A stretch of DNA of 64,000 nucleotides from Azospirillum thermophilum (GCF_003130795.1 NZ_CP029353.1:372001-436000), one strand, 5' to 3'; shown: positions 18,631 to 35,075, counted from the first letter of the stretch. The notes: generated by a model from the letters alone, not told the origin. Numbers and translations: made by a program.

Positions 18631-19169
18631 CTATTCCTGCATGGCTTGCTCAAGGCGGTCGCGGCGCGTGTTGCTCATCGGCATCCCTGCGCCCCGATTT
18701 GGGCTTTTCTCTCTGGCGGCATTGCGCAGTTCCCTGACCCCGATCGCCACGTCGGGATTGAGGAGTCCCGTCCCGATCCCCGTCGCCACGCTTCCGATGC
18801 GGGTCGCCGTCCCCGCAATGCCGGTCGCGGTTCTGGCACCGGCCGCCGCCATACCCTCGACCGGTCGGCCGGCATAGTCCACCGCATGCTGCGCGACCGG
18901 AGGCGCGACATCCATGGCCGCCTTCGTCCCGGGATGGCTGTAGATCTGCTCGGCCGTTCCCATCCCATTGGCGCCCGGGACCGAGCGCGGGGAGTGGCCG
19001 CGGTATCGCTCGCCGTACGCCGCCTCAACTGGTCAAGCTTGCTCTTCGCCTGACCCTCGACAGTATTGGCCTCGGCGGAAGCGGCCGTAGGGGACGACGA
19101 GCAGGCCTGAGCGGATAGCGGAAGCAGGACAACGGAAGACAGCAGCATGAGAAGGAAGGAGCTTTTCAT
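18631..19169 (-). pseudogene. Frameshifted gene for a small exported protein (one missing base near 19027)
   Basis: The N-terminal frame begins MKSSFLLMLLSSVV with a signal peptide ending near LSAQAC, preceded by GGAG. It continues plausibly to AKSKLDQ and then runs into arginine-rich nonsense. The neighbouring frame takes over at once with EAAYGERYRGHS and reads sensibly to the stop at 18631, including NGMGTAEQIYSHPG and a Gly/Ala/Thr-rich hydrophobic segment. Adding one base near 19025-19030 gives a 179-residue protein. The function is unknown. It is either a real lesion or a base-level error; the same kind of break occurs in three core genes of this window. Confidence 0.65.
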
Positions 19170-19392
19170 CCCGGTCACTCCGAATGAAGCCACCCTGACA
19201 CCAGGATTTCATAAGCAACTTTGTTTGTCCGTGCTCAGGCGGCCATCATCCGATTGCTCCCGGAGCAAGGCTCCGACGGATGAACTACCCGAAAGAAGCA
19301 GGCAAGTCGGCGGCCGCCTTCCGCTTCCGCGTGGTTTTCCCGACCGAGCCGCCTGGACGGCCGAAGACCGGGCCACCGGCCGGGACCAGTTC

Positions 19393-19427
19393 AAAAAGAA
19401 AGGGACGGAGCCTCATGGCCCCGCCCC
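19393..19427 (-). terminator. Intrinsic terminator of gyrB
   Basis: On the minus strand GGGGCGGGGCC pairs with GGCTCCGTCCC (11 pairs, two G-U) around a 4-base loop, followed by TTTCTTTTT. It sits 25 bases past the gyrB stop. The stretch from there to 19169 holds no gene that I can support. Confidence 0.85.
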
Positions 19428-19452
19428 CTTCGCTTTCCGATCCCCGTCCCGC

Positions 19453-23233
<3,781 letters not shown>

Positions 23234-23250
23234 TGGGTCCGTTCCGCTAG

Positions 23251-23298
23251 GCGGGGGACGGTCCCCCGCGCCTCAACCGGGAGCCGGCGGGCTCCCGG
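23251..23298. repeat. Composite double-hairpin element in the dnaN-recF junction
   Basis: There are two perfect inverted repeats. The first is GCGGGGGAC-G-GTCCCCCGC (23251-23269). After 7 bases comes CCGGGAGCC-GGCG-GGCTCCCGG (23277-23298). The 70-base junction is almost filled by them. A similar pair occurs between gltD and gltB, and related GGGGAC/GTCCCC palindromes occur at 37744 and 61938, suggesting a small REP-like family. Confidence 0.7.
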
Positions 23299-23303
23299 CC
23301 TCC

Positions 23304-24437
23304 TCACACGCGCATCGGCATCAGGACGTAGAGGGCGGCTGCGTCGGCGACATCGCGGATGATGGTCGGGGACGCCGCGTCCGCCATCGTGAAGCGGGCG
23401 CCCTCGCCCTCGATCTGCTGCGTGATGTCGAGGAGATAGCGAGAGTTGAAGCCGATTTCCAGGGGGCCTTCCTGGTAATTCACCTCCAGCTCCTCCGTGG
23501 CGCTGCCGGATTCGGGGCTGGTGGCGGACAGGGTCAAGGTGCCGCGCGTCAGCGACAGCTTCACGGCCCGGCTCTTTTCCGTCGAAATCGTGGCGACGCG
23601 GTCGACGGCGGCGGCGAACAACTTGGCGTCCACCTCCATCACCTTGTCGTTGCCGACCGGAATCACCCGCTCGTAATCGGGGAAGGTGCCGTCGATCAGC
23701 TTGGAGGTGACGACGACGGAGTCGAAGCCGAAGCGGATCTTGTTGTCGGACAGCGAGATCTCGATGCGGTCGGCCGCCTCGTCGATCAGCTTGCGGATCT
23801 CGCCCACCGTCTTGCGCGGGACGATGACGCCCGGGATGCTGGCGGCGCCGTCCGGCAGCGGCATCTCGACCCGCGCCAGGCGGTGGCCGTCGGTGGCGAC
23901 GGCGCGCAGCACCGGCAGCTCCGCCCCGCCGCCGACCTTGGCCTGGGCGGCGTGCACGTAGATGCCGTTGAGGTAGTAGCGCGTCTCCTCGGTGGAGATG
24001 GCGAAGCGGGTGCGGTCGATCAGCGTCCGCAGGTCCGACGCCGCCAGCTCGAACCGGTGCTTGAGGTCGCCGCCGGAAAGCTGCGGGAAGTCGTCCACCG
24101 GCAGGCAGGACAGCTTGAACTGCGAGCGGCCGGAGCGCAGCGTCAGGATCGAGCCGTCGCCGCCGATGTCCAGCTCCACCTGGCTGCCGTCGGGCAGCTT
24201 GCGGACGATGTCGTAGAGGGTATGGGCCGGGGCGGTGGTGCCGCCGGCGCGGGCCACCGAGGCGGGCACCGTCTCGACGATCTCCAGGTCCATGTCGGTG
24301 GCGGCCAGCGACAGCTCGCCATCGCTCGCCCGCAGCAGGACGTTCGACAGGATCGGAATGGTGTTCCGCCGTTCCACGACGCTCTGCACGTGACCCAGGG
24401 ACCGGAGAAGGGCGGCGCGTTCGATGGTGATGTTCAT
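23304..24437 (-). CDS. dnaN: DNA polymerase III sliding clamp (beta subunit)
   Basis: This 377-residue clamp protein dimerises around DNA and tethers polymerase III. The start MNITIERAALLRSLGHVQSVVERRNTIPIL is the standard N-terminus, and the ending with LYVLMPMRV is the standard C-terminus. Three repeated clamp folds fill the length. The longer upstream open frame is excluded. A possible -10 (TATCAT, 24533-24528) lies about 90 bases upstream. dnaA is not the preceding gene here, although it is in many relatives. Confidence 0.98.
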   Translation of the reverse strand: MNITIERAALLRSLGHVQSVVERRNTIPILSNVLLRASDGELSLAATDMDLEIVETVPASVARAGGTTAPAHTLYDIVRKLPDGSQVELDIGGDGSILTLRSGRSQFKLSCLPVDDFPQLSGGDLKHRFELAASDLRTLIDRTRFAISTEETRYYLNGIYVHAAQAKVGGGAELPVLRAVATDGHRLARVEMPLPDGAASIPGVIVPRKTVGEIRKLIDEAADRIEISLSDNKIRFGFDSVVVTSKLIDGTFPDYERVIPVGNDKVMEVDAKLFAAAVDRVATISTEKSRAVKLSLTRGTLTLSATSPESGSATEELEVNYQEGPLEIGFNSRYLLDITQQIEGEGARFTMADAASPTIIRDVADAAALYVLMPMRV

Positions 24438-24593
24438 GCTGTCGTCGTCTCGGCAGGTCGTTGCGGGCGGGTGGTTTTCCGATTCGCAGCCGCTCCCGGC
24501 CGGTCCGGCGGCCCTGAGCGGGCGCGCATGATACCACAAGGATGATTTTGCCGAACCAAATTCCTGCGGCCCGGCCTGCGCTTTGCGGGGCGG

Positions 24594-26279
24594 TCAGCGT
24601 GCCCGAGTCTCGTGCAGCCGCAGGGTCGCCACGAGGTCGGTGCTCTGCCAGTGGCGGGAGCGGGCGAGCTCGCGGCGGATGGCGGCGACGAAGGCGTCGA
24701 TCACCGCCCATTCCTCCTCGGCGATGGCCGGCACCTGGTCGAGATAGGCGTGCACCACGCGGTGCAGCCCCTGGCTGACCGGGCTGATCCAGGCATCGAC
24801 GCTCTCGCCGATGGCCGCCATCAGCCGGCGGATGCGCAGCAGGTGGGCCATGCGGTGGTGCGGCTTCTCGTGCTCTTCGGTCTTCATCGCCTGGACGAAG
24901 GCGACGCGCCCGGTCTCGACGGCGAAGAGGCGCAGCGACTTCAGCTCCGGGTTGGCGTAGCCGGCATTGCCGAGATACCGGCCCCAGCGCCATACCAGCT
25001 CCAGCAGCCAGACGACGTCGTCGTGGTCGGGCACCGGGGTGTGGCGGGCGACCATCGCCGCCTGCATGCGCGCGGCCAGCGCCGGCATCACCGTCCCCGT
25101 CAGGGCGCGACCAACCTCGGCGAGCTGGGCGCGGATGGCCGGCCCGGTGGAGCGGTTCGCCAGGAAGCCGGTGCCGGTCAGCGCGGTCAGCGACTGCTCG
25201 AACCGGTCGACCGCCTCGGCCAGCAGGGCGCGGGTGGCGCCGTTCACCAGCAGGACGCCGCCGTGGCGGATGTCCATGTCGCCGAACATGCCCTCGACCA
25301 CATCCAGGATGGTGGCGGTCGCCCCGTGGAAATGGCCGAGCAGGGCGCGCAGCAGCGGGTGCGACTCGCGCAGCGCCGGGCCGCCATGCTCGCGCACATG
25401 GCGCAGGAACACGTCGTAGCGCCGGCCGACGTTCAGGCCGTAGAGCGGGGCGAACCACGCCAGCGGCTGGGACTGGTCGCGGAAGGGCAGGCCGAGGTCG
25501 CGGATGCGCCGGACGAAGCCGACCATCAGCGCCGACTGGCAGTCCACCTCGGCGGCGGAGGGGAGGGAGCCCTGGCGGATCTCCGCCATCTCCCGCCGCA
25601 TGCGGTCGAACAGCGGCAGCAGCACCGCGTTGTGTTCCAGCACCGTCCGGATGAAGCCCAGCAGTTCGCCGTCGATCGGCGCCTTGCGGCCGAGATAGAG
25701 GGTGCGCAGCCGGGCATCGTGCAGCGCCTCCTCGTTCGCGAGGGTCAGGAATCGGTCGGTGGCGCCGCGGTCGGCGGCGAGCCGCAGCAGGAAGTCCACC
25801 GCCTCCCGCCGCATCCGCTCGCGCATCTCCAGCGCCGCGGGGCTGGCGAGCACGGCGTCCAGCATCTCCTCCCGCGCCATCTCGTCCAGACTGCTCTGCA
25901 CCTCGGCGGCGAGGCCGGGGAAGGCGTACTGCGTCAGCGCCGCCCAGACACCGCCCATGTCCACCCGCTGGATCAGGGCCGGCACCACCTCCGGCGCGCG
26001 GAACAGGACATGGTCGTCGACCAGGAAGGGCTCGAACAGGCCGGTGAAGAGGCGGCGCGCCTTCATCGGGCGCAGCCGGTTGAAATGATCCACCAGGGCG
26101 TCGCGCAGGTGCCGGGCCCGCTCGCCGTTCGGGGCGGCGGCGCCGTCCACCGCCTCCAGCACCGACCGGATGGCATGCATCGGGATGCGCGCGACGACTT
26201 CATCCATCTGGCGGCGGAAGGCCTGCCGGTCCTGGCTTGCCGCCGCACCGTCGCCGGCCGGGAATGACGTGCCGTTCAT
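24594..26279 (-). CDS. Conserved-looking helical protein of unknown function (561 residues)
   Basis: I do not recognise this protein. It has 561 residues from MNGTSFPAGDG, no signal peptide and no clear transmembrane segment. It is mostly helical, with several aromatic clusters (GLFEPFLVDDHVLF, YGLNVGRRYDVFLRH, ELVWRWGRYLGNAGY). Codon use is as in neighbouring core genes, so it is surely coding. No Walker, HTH or zinc motif was found. It occupies the position upstream of dnaN where dnaA often lies, in the same orientation. An in-frame ATG 14 codons earlier is possible, but its ribosome site is poor. Confidence 0.7.
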   Translation of the reverse strand: MNGTSFPAGDGAAASQDRQAFRRQMDEVVARIPMHAIRSVLEAVDGAAAPNGERARHLRDALVDHFNRLRPMKARRLFTGLFEPFLVDDHVLFRAPEVVPALIQRVDMGGVWAALTQYAFPGLAAEVQSSLDEMAREEMLDAVLASPAALEMRERMRREAVDFLLRLAADRGATDRFLTLANEEALHDARLRTLYLGRKAPIDGELLGFIRTVLEHNAVLLPLFDRMRREMAEIRQGSLPSAAEVDCQSALMVGFVRRIRDLGLPFRDQSQPLAWFAPLYGLNVGRRYDVFLRHVREHGGPALRESHPLLRALLGHFHGATATILDVVEGMFGDMDIRHGGVLLVNGATRALLAEAVDRFEQSLTALTGTGFLANRSTGPAIRAQLAEVGRALTGTVMPALAARMQAAMVARHTPVPDHDDVVWLLELVWRWGRYLGNAGYANPELKSLRLFAVETGRVAFVQAMKTEEHEKPHHRMAHLLRIRRLMAAIGESVDAWISPVSQGLHRVVHAYLDQVPAIAEEEWAVIDAFVAAIRRELARSRHWQSTDLVATLRLHETRAR

Positions 26280-26458
26280 GCCCCCACAACCTCGCAAGAC
26301 AGCGGTGGTCGATAGAAACATGATCGGAAGAGATTATTAAATATCCTTTGCCAGAGCAGAGAGTGTCCGGCGCGGTTGGTACAACTATCCGGATATGACT
26401 ATCCTTCGGTATCGAAGTATTTCCTTGTTCGGCTATTCGAAAGACGGGCGTCGGCCGG

Positions 26459-27352
26459 TCAAGCTGTGGGCGGCCCATCCCGTTCGGCCGCGAGCTGGGC
26501 GCGCAGCCCGGCGCGATAGTCCGGGTAGGCGAGGGTGACGCCGAGCTGGCGCTTGATCCGGTCGTTCCTCACCCGGCGCGAGTCGGCGTAGAAGCTGGCG
26601 GCCATCGGCGACATCTCCGCCTTCTCGAAGGGGACCATGGGGGGCGGTTCGACGCCCAGAAGCTCGCAGGCATAGGTCACCACCTCGTGCGACGGGCAGG
26701 GCAGGTCGTCGGCGACGTTGTAGACGGAGCCCGGCGAGGGCCGCGCCACCGAGGCGCGCAGCACCGTCGCGATGTCCTCGACATGGATGCGGCAGAAGAC
26801 CTGTCCCGGCTTGTCCACCCGCCGGGCGGTGCCGTCGCGCACCGAGTCGAGGGCGCTGCGGCCGGGTCCGTAGATGCCGGCCAGCCGGAACAGGTGCATC
26901 GGCACGCCGTACTGGCGGTAGAGCGACAGCCAGCCGCGCTCGGCCTCCACCCGGCGTTTCTGCCGCTCGCCGGTCGGGCGCAGCCAGGCCGCCTCGCTCA
27001 CCCATTCCCCCTTGGTGTCGCCGTAGACCCCGGTGGTGGAGAGGTAGCCGGCCCAGTCCAGCGTGCGCAGGTTCGCCAGATCCGCGGCGTGATGGTCCAG
27101 CACCGGGTCGCCCTTGGCATCGGGCGGGATGCTGACCAGCAGGTGGGTGGTGCCCTCCAGGGCCGCCGCCGCGTCGGCCAGCGGACGGTCGCGGTCGAAG
27201 GGAAAGGCCTCGATCCCCCCGGCCTCCAGCGCCGCGCGCTTGTCCTCGCCCCGGCAGGTGGCGGCGATCCGCCAGCCCTCGGCACGCAGGCGGTCGGCGA
27301 AGACGCGGGCGCTGTAGCCGGGGCCGAAGACGAACAGGCGGGGAGACGGCAT
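26459..27352 (-). CDS. SDR-family NAD(P)-dependent epimerase/reductase (YeeZ-like)
   Basis: This 297-residue Rossmann-fold protein is of the extended short-chain dehydrogenase type. The cofactor loop is FVFGPGYSARVFADRL at the N-terminus, the STTGVYGDTKGEWVSE segment lies mid-domain, and FRLAGIYGPGRSALD follows. The usual YxxxK pair is not obvious, which is typical of the atypical YeeZ subgroup. The substrate is unknown. The start MPSPRLFVFG is chosen from the fold. It is divergent from the TPR gene, with 85 bases between the starts. Downstream, 26280-26458 is AT-richer sequence without a gene. Confidence 0.85.
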   Translation of the reverse strand: MPSPRLFVFGPGYSARVFADRLRAEGWRIAATCRGEDKRAALEAGGIEAFPFDRDRPLADAAAALEGTTHLLVSIPPDAKGDPVLDHHAADLANLRTLDWAGYLSTTGVYGDTKGEWVSEAAWLRPTGERQKRRVEAERGWLSLYRQYGVPMHLFRLAGIYGPGRSALDSVRDGTARRVDKPGQVFCRIHVEDIATVLRASVARPSPGSVYNVADDLPCPSHEVVTYACELLGVEPPPMVPFEKAEMSPMAASFYADSRRVRNDRIKRQLGVTLAYPDYRAGLRAQLAAERDGPPTA

Positions 27353-27437
27353 GGCGAGGTCCTTGGTCGCGGAGACGCCGGGCCGGCAGCGGCTGGCCCT
27401 TGCGTCGGGGGCGGTCCTGGCGGAGTGTAGGGCGGCC

Positions 27438-28286
27438 ATGATCCGAAGCAACGCTTACCTGACGCTTGCCCTGCTGTCGCTGCTGATCGCCGCGCCCCGG
27501 GCAGCCCATGCCGACCAGGCAACGAACCGCAACAGCCAGATCGCGTCCTGTGCGGCGCTGGCCGAGAGCCGGCCCGAGGAGGCGATGGAGACCGCGACCC
27601 GCTGGCAGCAGGCCGGCGGCGGCGACCTCGCCGGCCTGTGCCAGGCCCTGGCGCTGTTCCACCAGGGAGCTTTCAAGGAGGCCGGCAGCCGGCTGGAGGA
27701 ACTGGCTCCCCGGCTGGGCAGGGACGATCCCAAGGCGGCGGCCTCGATCCTCGGGCGGGCCGGCTGGGCCTGGCTGCGGGCCGGCGACCAGACGCGGGCG
27801 GAGCGGCTCTATACCGATGCGCTCGCCAGGCAGCCGGGCGACGTCGACCTGCTGATCGACCGTGCCTTCGCCCGCGCGGAGGCCGAGCGCTACTGGGACG
27901 CCGTCGCCGATCTCGACGCCGCGCTGGTGAAGGATCCGTCGCGGGCCGACGCCTGGCTCTACCGGGCTTCGGCGCACAAGGCGCTGATGAACAGCCGTCA
28001 GGCCCTCGGCGATATCGCGCGGGCGCTGGAACTGAAGCCCGGCGATCCCGAGGCGATCCTGCTGCGCGCCAACGTGAAGGCGATGTCCGGCGACTTTACC
28101 GCGGCCCGCGAGGATTGGGTCCTGCTGAGGCGAATCGCCCCGGACAGCGAACAGGGCCGTGCCGCCGCCGCCAACCTGGAGCGGCTGGCGAAACTGGAGG
28201 CCTCGGGCACCGTGAAGCCGGCGAAGCCGGGCAAGCCCGCCGATCAGAAGGCGCCGGCGGACCCGCAGGCGAAACCGCAGCAGTAG
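27438..28286 (+). CDS. Exported TPR protein
   Basis: This 282-residue protein has a signal peptide (MIRSNAYLTLALLSLLIAAP, cleavage near AHA). Tetratricopeptide repeats fill about residues 95-245, seen as GWAWLRAGDQTRAERLYTDAL, DRAFARAEAERYWDAVADLDAAL, RASAHKALMNSRQALGDIARAL and RANVKAMSGDFTAAREDW. The C-terminal 35 residues are Lys/Pro/Ala-rich and probably disordered. It is likely a periplasmic adaptor; no partner is visible. It ends convergently with the coiled-coil gene. Confidence 0.85.
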   Translation: MIRSNAYLTLALLSLLIAAPRAAHADQATNRNSQIASCAALAESRPEEAMETATRWQQAGGGDLAGLCQALALFHQGAFKEAGSRLEELAPRLGRDDPKAAASILGRAGWAWLRAGDQTRAERLYTDALARQPGDVDLLIDRAFARAEAERYWDAVADLDAALVKDPSRADAWLYRASAHKALMNSRQALGDIARALELKPGDPEAILLRANVKAMSGDFTAAREDWVLLRRIAPDSEQGRAAAANLERLAKLEASGTVKPAKPGKPADQKAPADPQAKPQQ

Positions 28287-28351
28287 AATGGATGGGCCGG
28301 ACAGGATTGTGCCGCGTCCGGTGAGCGGACCCGGAGGGTGTACATCGTCTG

Positions 28352-28861
28352 TCAGGCGAGTTTGGTCGCCAGGATGGTCATGATCTGCTCGATCTTGCGG
28401 TTCAGTTCCGCATGATTCTCGTTCATGACCTGGACGATGGACCTCTGGCCCGCCTCAAGACTGGTTTGACGGTCCTGCAGGGTCTTTTGACTTGCGAAAA
28501 GGCTCTGCTGTCCCTGCTCCAAGGCCTTCTGTCCCTGCTCCAGGGCCTTCTGTCCCTGTTCCAAGGCCTTCTGACCCTGTTCAAGATTGTCCATGCGCCC
28601 CTCAAGGAGGCCCATGCGGCCTTCGAGGCCGTCCATGCGCCCCTCGAGCCGATCCATCCGGCCTTCCAGCGCGACCTGTCCCTCGCGGAGGGAGTGCTGG
28701 CCGGATTCGAGGGAAACGAGGCGGCGGTCGATGGACTGGCCGAGCGTGGTGATCGCCTCGATCACGGCATCCTTGGAGGCGTATCCGCTTGAACGGCCGG
28801 ACCCTGCACCGCCCTGGGAGGCGGTTGCGGGTTTGGTGGGCCGGGCCGGAGACGTCGCCAT
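28352..28861 (-). CDS. Heptad-repeat coiled-coil protein of unknown function
   Basis: This 169-residue protein has no signal peptide. Residues 1-28 are low-complexity Thr/Ser/Gly/Pro. From residue 51 to 141 it consists of 13 consecutive seven-residue units starting with Leu (LESGQHS, LREGQVA, four LEGRMDx-like, then three LEQGQKA, LEQGQQS and so on). With leucine at d and Met or Gln at a, this is one uninterrupted coiled coil about 13 nm long with a polar core in the Gln half. The last 25 residues form another helix with a hydrophobic end (IEQIMTILATKLA). It has its own strong promoter upstream. The function is unknown. Confidence 0.8.
   Translation of the reverse strand: MATSPARPTKPATASQGGAGSGRSSGYASKDAVIEAITTLGQSIDRRLVSLESGQHSLREGQVALEGRMDRLEGRMDGLEGRMGLLEGRMDNLEQGQKALEQGQKALEQGQKALEQGQQSLFASQKTLQDRQTSLEAGQRSIVQVMNENHAELNRKIEQIMTILATKLA
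28508..28675. repeat. Two blocks of 21-bp tandem repeats within the coiled-coil gene
   Basis: Three near-identical 21-base units (starting CTGTCCCTG) lie at 28508-28570, with a fourth degenerate unit to 28591. Four more units starting CATGCGSCC follow at 28592-28675. Each encodes one heptad. Low divergence of the first block suggests recent expansion by slippage or unequal exchange. Confidence 0.8.
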
Positions 28862-28903
28862 GAAGAGCCCCCTAGAGAAAGCCGGAATCGATATCGCCAC
28901 ACG

Positions 28904-28933
28904 GTTGTATGGTGGCCCGGCGTCCTCTGTCAA
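28904..28933 (-). promoter_or_regulatory. Promoter of the coiled-coil gene
   Basis: On the minus strand a perfect TTGACA (28933-28928), 18 bases, TACAAC (28909-28904) predicts a start near 28897, 36 bases before the ATG. AGGGGG lies before the start codon. Confidence 0.6.
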
Positions 28934-28950
28934 GAATGGGGCAGCGGCCG

Positions 28951-29619
28951 TCAGAAATCCAGATCCGCGTAATGCCTGGGCGGCGGGCAGCCGGCGATGT
29001 TGTCGGCCAGGATGGCGCGGAAGCTGGGGCGCGACTTGATGCGGGCGTACCAGTCGCGGGCCTCCTGATGGCTGTCCCAAGGCACGTTGTCGACATAGTC
29101 GAGGCAGGACAGCGCTGCCGCCGCGGCGATGTCGGCCACCGTCAGGGCCGGCCCGGCCAGCCAGGGGCGGCGCTCGGCGAGATAGGCGATGTAATCGAGA
29201 TGGTAATGCACGTTCGCCAGCCCGGCGCGGATGGCCGGAGCGTAAGGATGGCCCTGGCCGGACAGGCGCTTGATCAGCTTCTCGCCCACCAGGTTCTCCG
29301 TCACCTCGCGGTCGAACTTGTGGAGGAACCAGTCGGCGATGCGGCGGACCTCTGCCCGGTGGGGGATGTCGCGGGGCATCAGCGGCGGGTCCGGATAGGC
29401 CTCCTCCAGATACTCCATCACGGCAAGACCGCCGGCGACGACGGTGCCGTCCTCCTCGACCAGCACCGGCGGCTCGCCCGACGGGTTGAGGGCGAGGAAC
29501 TCGACCCGCCGTTCCCATGGCTTCTCGATCACCGGCTCGAAGGGGATGCCCTTCTCGGCCAGCATGATCCGCGCGACGCGGCACAGGGGGTGGAGCGGGT
29601 GGTGGTACAGGATCCTCAT
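28951..29619 (-). CDS. Glutathione S-transferase family protein
   Basis: This 222-residue protein has a thioredoxin-like N-terminal domain (MRILYHHPLHPLCRVARIML, with a candidate active-site region at residues 10-13 and the NPSGEPPVL cis-proline loop) and an all-helical C-terminal domain (LTVADIAAAAALSCLDYVD, the usual N-capping region). It probably conjugates or reduces a small electrophile using glutathione; the substrate is unknown. The GNAT gene upstream on the same strand ends 73 bases before it, so cotranscription is possible. Confidence 0.9.
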   Translation of the reverse strand: MRILYHHPLHPLCRVARIMLAEKGIPFEPVIEKPWERRVEFLALNPSGEPPVLVEEDGTVVAGGLAVMEYLEEAYPDPPLMPRDIPHRAEVRRIADWFLHKFDREVTENLVGEKLIKRLSGQGHPYAPAIRAGLANVHYHLDYIAYLAERRPWLAGPALTVADIAAAAALSCLDYVDNVPWDSHQEARDWYARIKSRPSFRAILADNIAGCPPPRHYADLDF

Positions 29620-29692
29620 GGCGGGCGGGACTTTAGCGCAACGCAGCAAGCGAAAACAGCCCACGCGTAGGGGCGGAGCCTGCCTCCTTCGA

Positions 29693-30157
29693 CTAGCCGG
29701 CGCGCGACATTCGGTAGAGGACCAGGGGCTCCGCCTCCCCGGACGGGGTGGTTCCGGGCGGGGGAACGGGGGTCCAGCCCTGGTTCTCGTAGAAGGCGCG
29801 CGCGGCCGCGTTGCGCGCCGCGCAGGAGAGCAGGGCCGTTCCCTCCAGCCGGCCGAGCGCCTCGCGCAGCAGGGCGGACCCGATGCCGCGGTTGCACCAG
29901 CCGGGGTCGATGAACAGGGCGTTGATGAAGCGGTCCGGCCGGTCGATGGAGACGAAGCCGACGACCCGGCCCTCCACCTCGGCCACCAGGACCTCCTCGT
30001 CGTGGACGCAGGCGTCATAGTCTTCGAGCCGGAAACGGTCCGGCGGCTGCCAGGGGAAGGCGCGGCGCCGGCCGTTCAGGAAGATCTCGGCGCAACGCGG
30101 CGCGTCGCCGGCAACGGCGGCCCGTATCGCGATGCGGAAACCGTCCGTCTTCGGCAT
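29693..30157 (-). CDS. GNAT-family N-acetyltransferase
   Basis: This 154-residue acetyltransferase of the GNAT fold shows the acetyl-CoA loop WCNRGIGSALLREAL (about residues 86-100) and the C-terminal RNAAARAFYENQGW (about 114-127). It begins MPKTDGFRIAIRAA, the first strand of the fold. The substrate is unknown. It precedes the GST gene on the same strand. Confidence 0.87.
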   Translation of the reverse strand: MPKTDGFRIAIRAAVAGDAPRCAEIFLNGRRRAFPWQPPDRFRLEDYDACVHDEEVLVAEVEGRVVGFVSIDRPDRFINALFIDPGWCNRGIGSALLREALGRLEGTALLSCAARNAAARAFYENQGWTPVPPPGTTPSGEAEPLVLYRMSRAG

Positions 30158-30343
30158 GCGCTGCCTTCCCGTCTCCTGTCGTTCCCGGCCGCGTCGGCGA
30201 GGCCGCCGGAGGGAGTTGCCGACACTCCTGCGGAAGCCTAATGCAAAACACCCGGTGGCGAAATTGTTCCGCTTGTCCCTGAGACGAAGGTCTAAAGAGG
30301 ACCGGCGGAGGAAGGCCCGAAGCCGGTCGGCGGGCGATCCTCC

Positions 30344-30379
30344 AAAGACAAGCGGCGGCCCGGTTTCCCGGACCGCCGC
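30344..30379 (-). terminator. Intrinsic terminator of the gltD-gltB operon
   Basis: On the minus strand GCGGCGGTCCGG pairs with CCGGGCCGCCGC (12 pairs, one G-U) around a GAAA tetraloop, followed by TTGTCTTT, about 20 bases past the gltB stop. The remaining sequence to 30157 holds no gene that I can support. Confidence 0.85.
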
Positions 30380-30399
30380 CTTGGCCTTCGCCTTGACCC

Positions 30400-34946
<4,547 letters not shown>

Positions 34947-34974
34947 CGGTGGACCCTTTCAGTCGAATGTAGCT

Positions 34975-35054
34975 GCGGGGGCGTCACCCCCGCCTTCCGC
35001 CGGAGGCATCCGGCCTCCGGAACCCGCGATCCCCGGGGCGCATCCGGCCCCGGG
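34975..35054. repeat. Three tandem perfect hairpins in the gltD-gltB junction
   Basis: Inverted repeats are GCGGGGG/CCCCCGC with a 5-base centre (34975-34993), CCGGAGGC/GCCTCCGG with 5-base centre ATCCG (35000-35020) and CCCGGGGC/GCCCCGGG with centre GCATCCG (35032-35054). In the mRNA (minus strand) the last two present CGGAT and CGGATGC in their loops. They fill most of the 129-base junction and resemble the dnaN-recF element. They may stabilise or process the transcript between subunit genes. Confidence 0.7.
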
Positions 35055-35075
35055 ACCTTCGAAACGGCGGCGGCC

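Noticed and set aside
17861..19452. Genomic island integrated at tRNA-Arg with flanking att sites
   Set aside because: No integrase, no second copy of the tRNA 3' end and base composition close to the rest; kept only as a low-interest possibility.
26280..26458. AT-richer stretch near dnaN considered as a replication origin
   Set aside because: No cluster of DnaA boxes (TTATCCACA-like), no dnaA or parAB/gidA neighbours, and only a short AT-rich run (TTATTAAATAT). It contains one small CTTCG/CGAAG stem.
28508..28675. Regular 21-bp repeats considered as a CRISPR array
   Set aside because: There are no spacers: the units are contiguous and in frame with a coiled-coil gene, and no cas gene is present.
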